Both the position numbers and the translations under genes were made by a program. DNA of 64,000 nt from Streptomyces sp. NBC_01689. GTDB taxonomy: Bacteria; Actinomycetota; Actinomycetes; Streptomycetales; Streptomycetaceae. This document shows positions 18,147-26,803 of this stretch, one piece after another. The DNA lies in NCBI RefSeq assembly GCF_036250675.1, contig NZ_CP109592.1, forward strand, positions 9,672,001 to 9,736,000, given 5' to 3'. Below the pieces are notes generated by a model. That model made no database searches. It saw nothing but the letters and a program-made list of their open reading frames with translations, and was not told the origin of the DNA. Every line of letters starts with the position of its first letter. Positions within the stretch are counted from its first letter, which is position 1.

Positions 18147-20777
18147 ATGATGCTCCTGCACCGCGACGACGAACGCGCACGACTCGACAAGGCACTGCGC
18201 GCCTGCAGCGACGGCACCGCCCAGCTGGTGCTGGTGGAGGGGGCGCCCGGCTGCGGCAAGACACGGTTCCTGCAGTACGCCGCCGACCTCGCCGCCGGCC
18301 GCGGACTCACCGTGCTGCGCGCCGCCGCCGACCCCGGCGCCCGCCGCGAGGACCACGCCCTGCTGCGCCGCCTCGCCGCCTGCCTCACCGGGGACCTGCC
18401 CCGGACCCCGCCCGCACCGGACGAGACGGCGGCCGGCTTCGCCGCCCTGCTGCGTACCGCCTGCGCGAACGGCCCGGTCCTCCTGTGCGTCGACGACCTG
18501 CAACACGCCGACCGCGCCTCGCTCGCCGAACTGCTGCGCCTCACCCACACCCTGCACGAGGCGCCCCTGCTGACGGTGCTCGCCCAGTCCCCGTACCACC
18601 GCACGGACGGATTCGGCCTGCACACCGAACTCCTGCGCCACCAGGGCTTCGTCCGCATCCCGCTGGGCCGCCTGGACGCCGCGGGCACCGCCGAACTGGC
18701 CCGCTTCTGGGGCACCCCGGTACCCGACGACGCCATCACCTCCCTGCACGCGCTCAGCGGCGGCAACCCCCTGCTGATCCGCGCCCTGCTGGCCGAGACG
18801 GACACCCCCGCCGGCCGGCCCGGCTGGCCGGAGCCCGAACCCGGCGGCCCCTTCACCGAGGCGTTCGCGACCTGCGTGCAGCGCTGCGGCCCCGCCGCCC
18901 GCCGGCTGGCCGCCGCCCTCGCCGTGCTGGGCCCGCAGGCCGACGCGCAGCGCGCGGCCCGGCTCGCCCGGCTCGGCACCGACGCCGCCGCCCGCGCGGG
19001 CAACGCCCTGGACGCCGCCGGACTCGTCACCGGCGCCCGGCTGCGCCACCCCGCGGCCGAGTCCGCGGTCCTGGGCATGCTCTCCTCCGAACAACGCCGG
19101 TCGATGCACCGCAACGCCGCCCGCGTCCTGCACCACGCCCTGGCCGAACCCGTCCTGGTGGCAGGCCAGTTACTCGCCGCCGGCACCGCCACGCACACCT
19201 GGGAGATCCAGGCCCTGCGGGACGCGGCCCGCCAGGAGCCCTTCTCGCCCGCCGACCCGGACGGCGCACCGACCTTCCTGCGCCTGGCCCGCTCCGGCTG
19301 CCCCGACGAACCCACCCGCCTGCGCATCACCCTGCAACTCGCGGCGCACACCTGGCGCCTGCACCCGGCCGCGGCCCACCACCTCCTCGACGAACCGCAG
19401 ACCGCCCTGCGCGCAGGACAGCTGTCCTGCGCCGACGCGGGATGGCTGGCCCGGCTGCTGGCGGCCCAGGGCCGCATCGAGGAGGCCGACGAGGTCCTGG
19501 CCCGGGCGGCCGGGGACGTCCGCCCGCCGCGCGACAGCGTGCCCAGCCGGCCCCACGCCCAGTGCCCGGTCACCCACGAACGCCCCACCGCACCGGTCAC
19601 CCGCGCCGCCGCACTGTGGCTGAGCGTGGGCGCCCGCGAGGACGTACCGGCCGCCGAACGGCTGCTGAGCGACACCCCCCTGACCCCGGCCACCTACGAG
19701 TCCCTGGCGCGGGCCCTGCGCACCCTGGTCCAGCACCGGCCGCAGCGGGCCGTGACCTGGTGCGGCCGGCTCGGCGAGGAGATCTCCGCCCGCAACGCGC
19801 CCGGCTGGCAGGCCGCCTTCGCCACCGCGCACGCCGAGTCCTTGCTGCGGCTCGGCGACCTCGCCGGTGCCCGGCGGGAGGCGACAGGCGCCCTCGAACA
19901 CCTCGCCGGCCGCGGCGGCCCCTTCCTCCTCGCCCCGCTCGCCCTGCTGGTTCAGGCCCTCACCGAGCAGGGCGAGTACGCCACGGCCGCCCTGCACCTG
20001 CACCCCACCCTGCCCGGCGAGCCGTACTCCACCGTGCACGCCCTCGCCTTCCTGCGCGCCCGCGGGCGCCACCACCTGGCCACCGGACGCCCCCAGGCGG
20101 CCCTGGAGGAGTTCCTGGAAGCGGGCCGCGCCGCCGGCCGCTGGGCGACCGACCAGCCCGAACTGCTGCCCTGGCGCACCGACGCGGCGGAGGCCCTGCT
20201 CCTGCTCGGGCGCCTCGGCGAGGCACAGGCCCTGGTCGCCGACCAGCTCGCCCTGCCCGCGGCCACCGGGGCGCGGGTGCGCGGGGTGACCCTGCGCCTC
20301 AGCGCGGCCACCGCCGAGCCCCGGCGCCGTGTCGAACTGCTGGGCAACGCGGTCGACGAACTCCGCGACTACGGGGACCGCCTCGAACTCGCCCGCGCCC
20401 TGGCCGACCTGGGCAGCGCGCTGCGGCTCAACGGCGAGGGGGCCCGGGCGGGGACGATCACCCGGCGGGCCTGGCAACTGGCGGGTGACTGCGGCGCGGT
20501 GCCGCTGCGCGAGCGGATACGGCCCGTCGACGGACCGGAGCGTGCCGAGCGTCCCGTCCGCAGCCGGGACGCCGCCCGGCTGAGCGGTTCGGAGGAACGG
20601 GTGGCCGCCCTCGCCGCCCAGGGGCACACCAACCGGGAGATCGCGGTCAAGCTCTTCGTCAGCCCCAGCACGGTCGAGCGCCACCTCACCTGCGTCTACC
20701 GCAAGCTCGGCATCTCCCGCCGCCAGGACCTGCCCTCGGACCTGCGCACCCGGACGTTCGAACAGGCCGGTCACTGA
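18147..20777 (+). CDS. LAL-family LuxR regulator with ATPase domain and TTA codon
   Basis: 876 residues. Walker A GAPGCGKTRF at about residues 31-40, Walker B-like PVLLCVDDLQHAD, a long TPR-like helical centre, and a C-terminal LuxR helix-turn-helix (residues about 810-865: LSGSEERVAALAAQGHTNRE then AVKLFVSPSTVERHLTCVY). Large ATP-binding LuxR proteins of this kind are pathway-specific activators of macrolide and other PKS clusters. Codon 342 (19170-19172) is TTA, so translation should depend on the bldA leucyl-tRNA and be developmentally timed. ATG 18147 follows GGGAGGG. Its targets are not known. Confidence 0.92.
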   Translation: MMLLHRDDERARLDKALRACSDGTAQLVLVEGAPGCGKTRFLQYAADLAAGRGLTVLRAAADPGARREDHALLRRLAACLTGDLPRTPPAPDETAAGFAALLRTACANGPVLLCVDDLQHADRASLAELLRLTHTLHEAPLLTVLAQSPYHRTDGFGLHTELLRHQGFVRIPLGRLDAAGTAELARFWGTPVPDDAITSLHALSGGNPLLIRALLAETDTPAGRPGWPEPEPGGPFTEAFATCVQRCGPAARRLAAALAVLGPQADAQRAARLARLGTDAAARAGNALDAAGLVTGARLRHPAAESAVLGMLSSEQRRSMHRNAARVLHHALAEPVLVAGQLLAAGTATHTWEIQALRDAARQEPFSPADPDGAPTFLRLARSGCPDEPTRLRITLQLAAHTWRLHPAAAHHLLDEPQTALRAGQLSCADAGWLARLLAAQGRIEEADEVLARAAGDVRPPRDSVPSRPHAQCPVTHERPTAPVTRAAALWLSVGAREDVPAAERLLSDTPLTPATYESLARALRTLVQHRPQRAVTWCGRLGEEISARNAPGWQAAFATAHAESLLRLGDLAGARREATGALEHLAGRGGPFLLAPLALLVQALTEQGEYATAALHLHPTLPGEPYSTVHALAFLRARGRHHLATGRPQAALEEFLEAGRAAGRWATDQPELLPWRTDAAEALLLLGRLGEAQALVADQLALPAATGARVRGVTLRLSAATAEPRRRVELLGNAVDELRDYGDRLELARALADLGSALRLNGEGARAGTITRRAWQLAGDCGAVPLRERIRPVDGPERAERPVRSRDAARLSGSEERVAALAAQGHTNREIAVKLFVSPSTVERHLTCVYRKLGISRRQDLPSDLRTRTFEQAGH

Positions 20778-21476
20778 AGAGGCCCGCACGGGCCCGGTGA
20801 CGGCACGGCCGCCGGGCACACGCATCCGCCCGCCGGACACACATCGACCGGGCACACGGCCTGCGGACACGTTGCCCGGGCACACGGCCTGCGGACACGT
20901 TGCCCGGGCACATGGCTCCCGGACACATGGCATCCGGGCACACATCGCGGGGGCGCACCCGACCGGCACCCATCCGCGGGCCGCACACTCACCGGGCCAC
21001 ACGGCCACACGGCCGCGGGTCACATGGCCGCAGGGTCACAGGCCAGCGGGCGGCACGCCGACGACCCGAACTCGCCTCCGGTGAAGCGCAGTTCGAGGTA
21101 CCCGCGGCGGAACACCCGCGCACCCCGGAGGAGGAACCCGGGGCGGGACGGAACGGCCGTGCGGGAGCGGACATATGGGGGGCGGACACACGGGGACATG
21201 GGCACGGGGGGAGAGGACACAGGAGGAACGGACACAGGGGAGTGGACACCGTAGGAGAGCGGACCGGGCTCATCCTGGGGCAGGAGATCCTCGACGGTCC
21301 GCCGCACACCGTGGCCGCGTGTCCACCGCCTCCGGCACGGCACGGTACCGCCGCGGGGGTGCGATGTTCCCGGGTTCCTGGCCGGTGACGGCCAGGAACC
21401 CGGCGGGAGCATCCAGCTCATGGGGGGGGGCAGGCTGGACCAGGCGGTTCGGTCGCGCTACGGCTGTTCGGTCGGG
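20778..21476. other. Intergenic, GGACACA-rich low-complexity DNA
   Basis: About 700 bases between two regulators. It is dominated by GGACACA/GGGCACA words over 20800-21260, including perfect 28-base tandem copies (separate entry). No ORF with coding bias is seen. The genes on both sides point towards this region, so it is a convergent spacer. Confidence 0.6.
20848..20903. repeat. Two perfect 28-bp tandem repeats
   Basis: The unit beginning CCGGGCACACGGCCTGCGGA occurs at 20848-20875 and 20876-20903 without change, followed by a partial third copy from 20904. It is part of the GGACACA-rich spacer. Confidence 0.85.
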
Positions 21477-22181
21477 CTACTTGATGAACTCCGGCGGCAC
21501 ACGCGGCGGCCAGTGTCCCACCGTCAGCATGCCCAGGGAGTGGGCGCGGGCGACGAGGGCGGCCCGGTTGGGAGCCTTGAGCTTCCGCAGCATGAGACCG
21601 ACGTGGTACTCGACGCCCTGCCGGCTGAGGTAGAGGCGCGCGGCGAGCTGCACGGTGGAGGCTCCGGCGGCGACACCCTCCAGGACCTGCGCGTCCAGCT
21701 TGCTCAGCAGCCGCTCGGGGGAGTGGACGGCCGGCTCCTCGGCGGCCGCGCCCTCCTGGTCCGGGCGTACTTGGACAACGATGCCGGCGAGCCCGCCGGT
21801 GGTGTCGTGGACCGCGATTCCGGTGAGACCGGCGGAGAACACACGTCCCGAGTCACCGAGTCCGATCATCCGCTCGTCGAAGCGGTTGCACCGGCCTTCC
21901 GACAGGCGCGTGAAGTGCCGGTCGAGATAGGACGGGGAGCTCGGGTGGAGCAGTTCGTACAGGCTGCGGCCGCAGGTGTCGGCCGAGGTACGTCCGAACC
22001 GGCGGGAGAAGTCGGGCTCGGCCGCGACGATGCGCCGTTCGGGATTGAGGTGGGCGGTGTAGGTGCGCCGGCCGGCCGCGGACGCCGAACGGGCGGCGTA
22101 GGCGTACCGGTGTCCGGCCGCGGGGTGCGAGGTGGTCGACCGGTCGTTGGTGAGCTGGACATCCGTGATGCTAGTGGTCAT
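21477..22181 (-). CDS. PAS-LuxR transcriptional regulator
   Basis: 234 residues from ATG 22181; an in-frame TTG at 22253 would add 24 residues. Residues about 35-150 look like a PAS sensor domain (HLNPERRIVAAEPDFSRRFG, RSLYELLHPSSPSYLDRHF). The C-terminus is a LuxR helix-turn-helix (LLSKLDAQVLEGVAAGASTV, then RLYLSRQGVEYHVGLMLRKL). This domain order is that of PAS-LuxR regulators such as PimM, which activate polyketide clusters by binding boxes with a GGGAWWTCCC core. A perfect palindrome with that core lies at 47231-47250 and a close variant at 51825-51841 in this window, in front of the second LAL gene and the giant PKS gene. Confidence 0.88.
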   Translation of the reverse strand: MTTSITDVQLTNDRSTTSHPAAGHRYAYAARSASAAGRRTYTAHLNPERRIVAAEPDFSRRFGRTSADTCGRSLYELLHPSSPSYLDRHFTRLSEGRCNRFDERMIGLGDSGRVFSAGLTGIAVHDTTGGLAGIVVQVRPDQEGAAAEEPAVHSPERLLSKLDAQVLEGVAAGASTVQLAARLYLSRQGVEYHVGLMLRKLKAPNRAALVARAHSLGMLTVGHWPPRVPPEFIK

Positions 22182-22710
22182 GACGAGATACCGGCTTTCT
22201 GTATCCAAGTGCGGGACAGCGCATGCCTCGTTGCACGGCCGGCTTTCACACAACGCCGGGCGATCGCCGGGAATCCGTGCGCGGCGGTTGGGGCGTGGGG
22301 ATCCCGTCCGCGCCGCCGCCGACGTGCTCGTGATCCCCTCGGCGTGCGGGCGGTCGTGCCGCGATCCCCGTGAGCTCCGCGATCTCCTCGATCGGCTGGA
22401 TCTCTTCGTTTCCTCCTGAACGGGAAGTGACCTGTCCTACTGCACCACCGGCCGCTTGCGCCTGTGTTGTGTGCGGCATGGGGGATCTCTGTGGCAGCCC
22501 GGCGGGGGCCCGCCGGAGGCCGCGGAGGAGGGCTCGCGAGGCCGGTTCTGTGCGCTCGGCCGTGCGCTCGGCGGGCCGGGGCGCCGGGCGCCGTGTCCCG
22601 GGGTGCGTCGCCGGCCGTCACCCCGGGCGGGGCGGAGCAGAGGGAACATCAAAGGGCCGCGAAGTCCCGCGAAGTCCCGCGAAGCGGCGCGCGCCCGCGT
22701 CACGGGGAAG
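22182..22710. other. Intergenic; possible small ORF only
   Basis: Contains the PAS-LuxR promoter. A minus-strand frame 22246-22479 (77 codons, with the acidic stretch EEIQPIEEIAELTGIAARP) has an internal AGGAGG but no good start after it; I do not call it. Nothing else was supported. Confidence 0.4.
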
Positions 22711-22779
22711 GCCGTCGTTCCTGACCGGCAGGGATCAGCTGGCCGGGTCCGACCGCGGCGCGGCTTCCGCGTCGGACGT
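22711..22779 (-). pseudogene. 3' fragment of a second XRE regulator gene
   Basis: This 69-base segment matches 26546-26614 with only three differences. On the minus strand it encodes TSDAEAAPRSDPAS and stop, the C-terminus of the intact XRE gene (which ends TSDAEAAPRSDPAV), plus 24 bases after the stop. Identity stops abruptly at 22779. It is the far end of a disrupted duplicate of the Uma2-XRE pair. Confidence 0.85.
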
Positions 22780-22931
22780 CGCCCTGGCCGGGGAAGCCGG
22801 CACACCGGCAGCACGCCGGCCCGGCGGCACCCGGACCTCAAGACCGATTGTGCCGCTTCCCGCGCTTGTCGGGACCGGGTCGTGTGTCGCGAACGCCCCG
22901 GCCGCCGGTCCCGCGGGGGTTCCGATTCGTA

Positions 22932-23540
22932 TCAGTCGAGGGCGTGGCTGCGGCCGGTCTGCAGGATTTCGTCGGAGAGCTCGGGTTCGACGTGGTGTAC
23001 GGCGCGGGCGAGCATCAGCGCGCCGACCATTTCGCTGAGCAGGCGGATGGCTCTGAGGCGGGCCTCGGCCGGGTCGGGCTCGTGGCCTTTGTCCTCGGCT
23101 TCGCGCAGGAGCTCGGAGGTGAAGCCGGTGAGGTATCCCTCGACGCCTTCGGCGTACGCGCTCTGCACGGCTTCGCTGTGCCGTCCGGCGTCGGTGGCCA
23201 GGGAGACGGAGGGGCAGCCGCCGTCCGGGTCGTCGCGGTGCGCGGCGGACAGATAGTCGGCCACGACCCGCTCCAGCGGAGAGCCGGCCTGGCCCGGACC
23301 GTCCTCGATCGCCTGGGCCAGGACCCCGAGCGAGATGGCGTAGGAGGCGCTGCACACCTCCACGGCCAGGTCGTTCTTGGAGGCGAAGTGGTTGTAGAAG
23401 CCGCCGTGGGTGAGTCCGGCTTCCTTCATCAGCTCGGCGATGCCGACCGCGTCGATGCCCTGTGAGCGGAACATGCGGCTCGCCGCTTCGAGGATGTTCT
23501 GCCGGTTGCGGGCCTTGTCCTGCTTGGTGATCCGCGGCAT
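22932..23540 (-). CDS. TetR-family regulator of the adjacent reductase operon
   Basis: 202 residues from ATG 23540 (AGAGGA upstream). The N-terminal helix-turn-helix is textbook TetR: NRQNILEAASRMFRSQGIDA, then GIAELMKEAGLTHGGFYNHF. The C-terminal part resembles the NemR/TetR_C groups that sense electrophiles or quinones. It is divergent from the quinone reductase-type gene at 23647 with a 106-base AT-richer intergenic region holding two ATGxxxxxxCAT-like palindromes. It most likely represses the three reductase genes and itself. Confidence 0.9.
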   Translation of the reverse strand: MPRITKQDKARNRQNILEAASRMFRSQGIDAVGIAELMKEAGLTHGGFYNHFASKNDLAVEVCSASYAISLGVLAQAIEDGPGQAGSPLERVVADYLSAAHRDDPDGGCPSVSLATDAGRHSEAVQSAYAEGVEGYLTGFTSELLREAEDKGHEPDPAEARLRAIRLLSEMVGALMLARAVHHVEPELSDEILQTGRSHALD

Positions 23541-23580
23541 GGCCGTCCTCTCGCACGCTCTCGATTTGACCTTTTTAAGG

Positions 23581-23621
23581 ATGTCTATCATCATAGCAAG
23601 AGTTCTAATGACGCCCATCAT
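23581..23621. promoter_or_regulatory. Probable TetR operators, divergent promoter
   Basis: ATGTCTATCAT (23581-23591) and ATGACGCCCATCAT (23608-23621) are related imperfect palindromes, also readable as direct copies of GAYGYCYATCAT, in the unusually AT-rich stretch between the TetR and reductase genes. Confidence 0.55.
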
Positions 23622-23646
23622 TAATACTTCGCGGAAGGGGAGCGCC

Positions 23647-24657
23647 ATGCGCGCCATCGCCTACGACCGGCACGGCCGAGCCGGGCAGGTACTGCGCCTG
23701 AGCGAGCAGCCGGCCCCGGCGGGGCCCGCGGCCGGGCAGGTGCGGGTGCGGGTGCTGTCCCGGCCGGTCCACCCCGGCGACCTGGCGGGAGTGGAGGGCT
23801 TTCCGGGCGCGCCGCGGCAGCGGTTCGCCACGCCACGGATTCCCGGCTTGGAGGGAATGGGCGTCATCGAGACCGTCGGCGACGGTGTGCGGGAGCTGCG
23901 CGCCGGTCAGCGGGTGGCGTTCTTCCCGGTGCCGGGCGCGTGGAGCGAACTCGTCACGGCGCCGGCCGATCTCGTGGTGCCGGTTCCCGAGGGCGTCGGC
24001 GACGAGACCGCGGCTTTGATGCTGGTCAACCCGCTGACCCTGCTCTCCTTGCTGCGGGCGGTCGAGGACGCCCAGCACGGCCAGGCCGGTCCGGTGGTGC
24101 AGACGGCCGCCGGTTCGTCGGTGGGAAAGCTGGTCGGCGCCGCGGCACTCAGGCACGGCATCCCGCTGGTCAACCTGGTACGCAGCGCCACGGGGGCGCA
24201 GGCCCTGCGGCAGCGCTTCCCCGGACTGCCGACCATCTCCACGGCAGACGCGGACTGGCGCACTCAGGTCAAGGACGCGACCGGCGGCCGGGGCGCCCAG
24301 GTCGTACTGGACGCGGTGGGCGGATCCCTGACCGGTGAGCTGGCCGGACTGCTCACCGACGGCGGAACACTGATCGCCTATGGAGGCCTCGGTTCCGGCA
24401 GCACGCCGCTGGAGTCGCTCGCGCTGACCCCGCGGGCCCTGACCGTACGGGGCACGTCCGTCCTCCAGTGGATGACCACCCGCACGCCCGAGGAACGGGC
24501 CGAGGACGTCGCCTTCGCCGCCCTTCTGGCCGCGACCGCCCCGGAACTCTTCGAGGTCGCCGCCGGCTACGACCTCGCCGACTTCGCGCAGGCCGTCGAC
24601 CATGCCCGCCGCCCCGGCAAGAGCGGAACCGTCCTGCTCACCAGCCCCGCACCCTGA
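23647..24657 (+). CDS. Zinc-independent MDR-family quinone/enoyl reductase
   Basis: 336 residues from ATG 23647 (GAAGGGGAGC upstream). The N-terminal GroES-like part (MRAIAYDRHGRAGQVLRLSE, then RPVHPGDLAGVEG) and C-terminal Rossmann domain (VVQTAAGSSVGKLVGAAALR, VVLDAVGGSLTGELAGLL) place it with NADPH:quinone oxidoreductases and trans-2-enoyl reductases. No structural-zinc cysteines are seen. It probably reduces activated C=C or quinone substrates with NADPH. It is the first gene of a three-gene operon with the F420-type oxidoreductase and the OYE gene, under TetR control. Confidence 0.9.
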   Translation: MRAIAYDRHGRAGQVLRLSEQPAPAGPAAGQVRVRVLSRPVHPGDLAGVEGFPGAPRQRFATPRIPGLEGMGVIETVGDGVRELRAGQRVAFFPVPGAWSELVTAPADLVVPVPEGVGDETAALMLVNPLTLLSLLRAVEDAQHGQAGPVVQTAAGSSVGKLVGAAALRHGIPLVNLVRSATGAQALRQRFPGLPTISTADADWRTQVKDATGGRGAQVVLDAVGGSLTGELAGLLTDGGTLIAYGGLGSGSTPLESLALTPRALTVRGTSVLQWMTTRTPEERAEDVAFAALLAATAPELFEVAAGYDLADFAQAVDHARRPGKSGTVLLTSPAP

Positions 24658-24677
24658 ACCCCACGAAGGACACCGCC

Positions 24678-25280
24678 ATGAAGATCGGAACCCTCGGCGC
24701 CGGAACCGTCGCCCGGGCCATCGCCCGCCACGCCGTGGCCCACGGCCACCAGGTCGTACTGAGCAACAGCCGCGGCCCCGCCTCCCTGGCCGGCCTCGCC
24801 GACGAACTCGGACCGCTCGCCCACGCCGGCACCACGGAGGAAGCCGCCGCGGCGGAACTCGTCGTGCTCGCGGTCGGCTGGCCCCAGATCCCGGACGCGG
24901 TAACCGGCCTGCCACCCTTCGACGGGCGCGTCGTCATCGACACCACCAACCAGTTCGCCTCCCCGCCGCCGCCCATGAAGATCGCCGACCTGGGCGAGCT
25001 GACCGGCAGCGAACACGTCGCCTCACTGCTGCCCGGAGCCCGCGTCGTCAAGGCGTTCAACACCCTCTACGGCCAGTACATCGCCGCCGACCCGCGCCAC
25101 CGGGCCGGACGCCAGGTGCTGTTCCTCGCCGGTGACGACGCCGGCGCCAAGACCACCGTCAAGGACCTCACCGCCGCCTTCGGTTTCGCCCCCGTGGACC
25201 TCGGCTCCCTGCGCGAGGGCGGACGTCTCATGCAACTCGGCGGCCCGCTCTCCGGCCTCCACGCCCTCAAACAGGACTGA
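24678..25280 (+). CDS. NADPH-dependent F420 reductase-like oxidoreductase
   Basis: 200 residues with an N-terminal dinucleotide-binding motif MKIGTLGAGTVARAIARHAV (GxGxxA) and NSRGP, the NADP-phosphate-binding arrangement of the coenzyme-F420-dependent NADP oxidoreductase family. Later blocks ELVVLAVGWPQIPDAV, VVIDTTNQF and VVKAFNTLYGQY are also family-typical. ATG 24678 follows GAAGGA, 20 bases after the previous stop. Members in reductase operons often recycle or reduce small substrates rather than F420 itself; the substrate is unknown. Confidence 0.85.
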   Translation: MKIGTLGAGTVARAIARHAVAHGHQVVLSNSRGPASLAGLADELGPLAHAGTTEEAAAAELVVLAVGWPQIPDAVTGLPPFDGRVVIDTTNQFASPPPPMKIADLGELTGSEHVASLLPGARVVKAFNTLYGQYIAADPRHRAGRQVLFLAGDDAGAKTTVKDLTAAFGFAPVDLGSLREGGRLMQLGGPLSGLHALKQD

Positions 25281-25343
25281 GCCGGGCCCTCGCCCGTTCC
25301 TCGCTCTCCTCCTCATCCACCCCCCAGCTCAAGGAAGTTGCTC

Positions 25344-26432
25344 ATGACCACCACCCAGCCCCTGCTGCAGCCCGTCCGTCTCGGCGCTCTGGAACTCGCC
25401 AACAGCGTCGTCATGGCCCCCATGACCCGCGCCCGAGCCCAGAACGCCGAGCTGGCACCCACAGACCTGCACGCGACCTACTACGCGCAGCGCGCCGGCG
25501 CCGGCCTGATCGTCACCGAGGGAACCTGGGTCAACGCCGACGGGGTCGGTATGATCCACGTGCCCGGCATCTACACCGACACGCAGACCGCCGGCTGGGC
25601 GAAGGTCACCGAAGCCGTCCACGAGGCCGGCGGGCGGATCGTCTCCCAGTTCGGCCACCTCGGCGCGGCCTCCCACCCCGACCACCTCGGCGGCCGCGTG
25701 CCCGCCGGACCCTCGGCCGTCAACCCCGGCGAGAAGTCCTTCACCCCCTCCGGCCCGAAGGACACCGTCACCCCGCGCGCCTACACCGCCGCCGAGATCG
25801 CCGCCACCGTCGCCGACTACCGCCGCGCGGCCGAGAACGCCCGCCGCGCCGGCTTCGACGGCGTGGAAATCCACGCCCAGCAGTCCCACCTGATCCCGCA
25901 GTTTCTCAACCCGCGTCTCAACCAGCGCACCGACGCCTACGGAGGCAGCAGCGAGAAGCGGGCCCAGTTCCTCCTCGACATCCTCGACGCCGTCGGTGAC
26001 GTGTGGGGCAGCGACCGCGTCAGTGTGAAGATGTCCCCGACCTGGGACAACGGAGGCACGTTCATCGCGGACGAGGAGGCACTCGCCGACTACGACCAGC
26101 TGCTCAAGAAGCTCAACGACAGCAACCTGGCCTACCTGCACCTCCTGGGCACCCCCGGCACCATCGAGGAGCGCGTCGCCCTCTTCTCCCGCTACCGCGC
26201 CCACTACCAGGGCAACATCGTCGCCAACCTCGGCTTCACCCAGGCCCTCGGCAACGAGATCCTCGACCACGGGATCGTCAACGCGGTCTCCTTCGCCGAA
26301 CCCTTCATCGCCAACCCCGACCTGGTCGAGCGCTTCGCGCAGGGCCACCCGCTGGCCGACAGCGACCGGGACACCTACTACGCCGGTCAGGCCGAGGGCT
26401 ACACCGACTACCCCGCCTTCACCGCCAACTGA
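25344..26432 (+). CDS. Old Yellow Enzyme-family alkene reductase
   Basis: 362 residues from ATG 25344 (AAGGAAG upstream; a TTG at 25338 is in frame). It has the OYE opening LGALELANSVVMAPMTRARA, the YYAQRAGAGLIVTEGTWVN block, and VEIHAQQSHLIPQFLNPRLN followed by RTDAYGGSSEKRAQF. It binds FMN and reduces alpha,beta-unsaturated carbonyls with NAD(P)H. The substrate-anchoring pair, normally HxxN or HxxH, reads HAQQ here, a change to Gln in the second position. Last gene of the TetR-controlled operon; its stop is 45 bases before the Uma2 gene fragment. Confidence 0.92.
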   Translation: MTTTQPLLQPVRLGALELANSVVMAPMTRARAQNAELAPTDLHATYYAQRAGAGLIVTEGTWVNADGVGMIHVPGIYTDTQTAGWAKVTEAVHEAGGRIVSQFGHLGAASHPDHLGGRVPAGPSAVNPGEKSFTPSGPKDTVTPRAYTAAEIAATVADYRRAAENARRAGFDGVEIHAQQSHLIPQFLNPRLNQRTDAYGGSSEKRAQFLLDILDAVGDVWGSDRVSVKMSPTWDNGGTFIADEEALADYDQLLKKLNDSNLAYLHLLGTPGTIEERVALFSRYRAHYQGNIVANLGFTQALGNEILDHGIVNAVSFAEPFIANPDLVERFAQGHPLADSDRDTYYAGQAEGYTDYPAFTAN

Positions 26433-26477
26433 GCGAAAGAAGACCTCCGTGAGCGGCAACGTCCGGGCATGAGGACC

Positions 26478-26525
26478 GGCCTCACGGAACTCGCGCAGCC
26501 GGCGGTGGACGCTCTGTGCCGTCAT
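26478..26525 (-). pseudogene. 5' fragment of a second Uma2 gene
   Basis: These 48 bases align without gaps to the first 16 codons of the intact Uma2 gene (27331-27378) with seven differences. The encoded starts are MTAQSVHRRLREFREA here and MTEQSIYHHLREFREA there. Homology continues a few bases into the upstream leader (TCAACCGT). Beyond codon 16 the similarity is lost and the OYE operon begins. It is the near end of the disrupted duplicate whose far end is at 22711-22779. Confidence 0.8.
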
Positions 26526-26569
26526 GCGTCAACCGTGGACTCCGGGCCGTCGGTCCTGACCGGCAGGGA

Positions 26570-26803
26570 TCAGACGGCCGGGTCCGACCGCGGCGCGGCT
26601 TCCGCGTCGGACGTGAACGTGATGCCGAGCCGGCAGTCCAGCGCGGAGGCGATGCGCTCCAGCAGCGCCAGAGTGGGCTGGTCCCGCCCGGATTCGATAC
26701 GGGAGATCGCCGCTTGGCCGGTGCCGGCGAGCTCGGCCAGGCGTGCCTGGGACATGCTTCGCTGCCGGCGCCAGAAGCGCACCAGGTCCGCGGCGTCGCT
26801 CAT
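26570..26803 (-). CDS. XRE-family small DNA-binding protein
   Basis: 77 residues, nearly all a Cro/C1-type helix-turn-helix: LVRFWRRQRSMSQARLAELA, then GTGQAAISRIESGRDQPTL and LLERIASALDCRLGITF, with a short Asp/Ala tail. The start codon overlaps the end of the upstream Uma2 gene by four bases (ATGA), so the two are co-translated. Such pairs look like a nuclease-fold protein with its autoregulator or antitoxin. The palindrome at 27386-27413 is a likely binding site. Confidence 0.88.
   Translation of the reverse strand: MSDAADLVRFWRRQRSMSQARLAELAGTGQAAISRIESGRDQPTLALLERIASALDCRLGITFTSDAEAAPRSDPAV

Noticed and set aside
22246..22479. 77-codon minus-strand frame with an acidic stretch upstream of the PAS-LuxR gene
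   Set aside because: No usable start after its internal AGGAGG, weak site at the ATG, and the second half loses codon bias; possible but not supported.
22711..26614. 69-base direct repeats as attachment sites of an integrated element
   Set aside because: No integrase, recombinase or tRNA gene is present, and one copy is simply the end of a duplicated XRE gene; disruption of a tandem duplicate explains it better.
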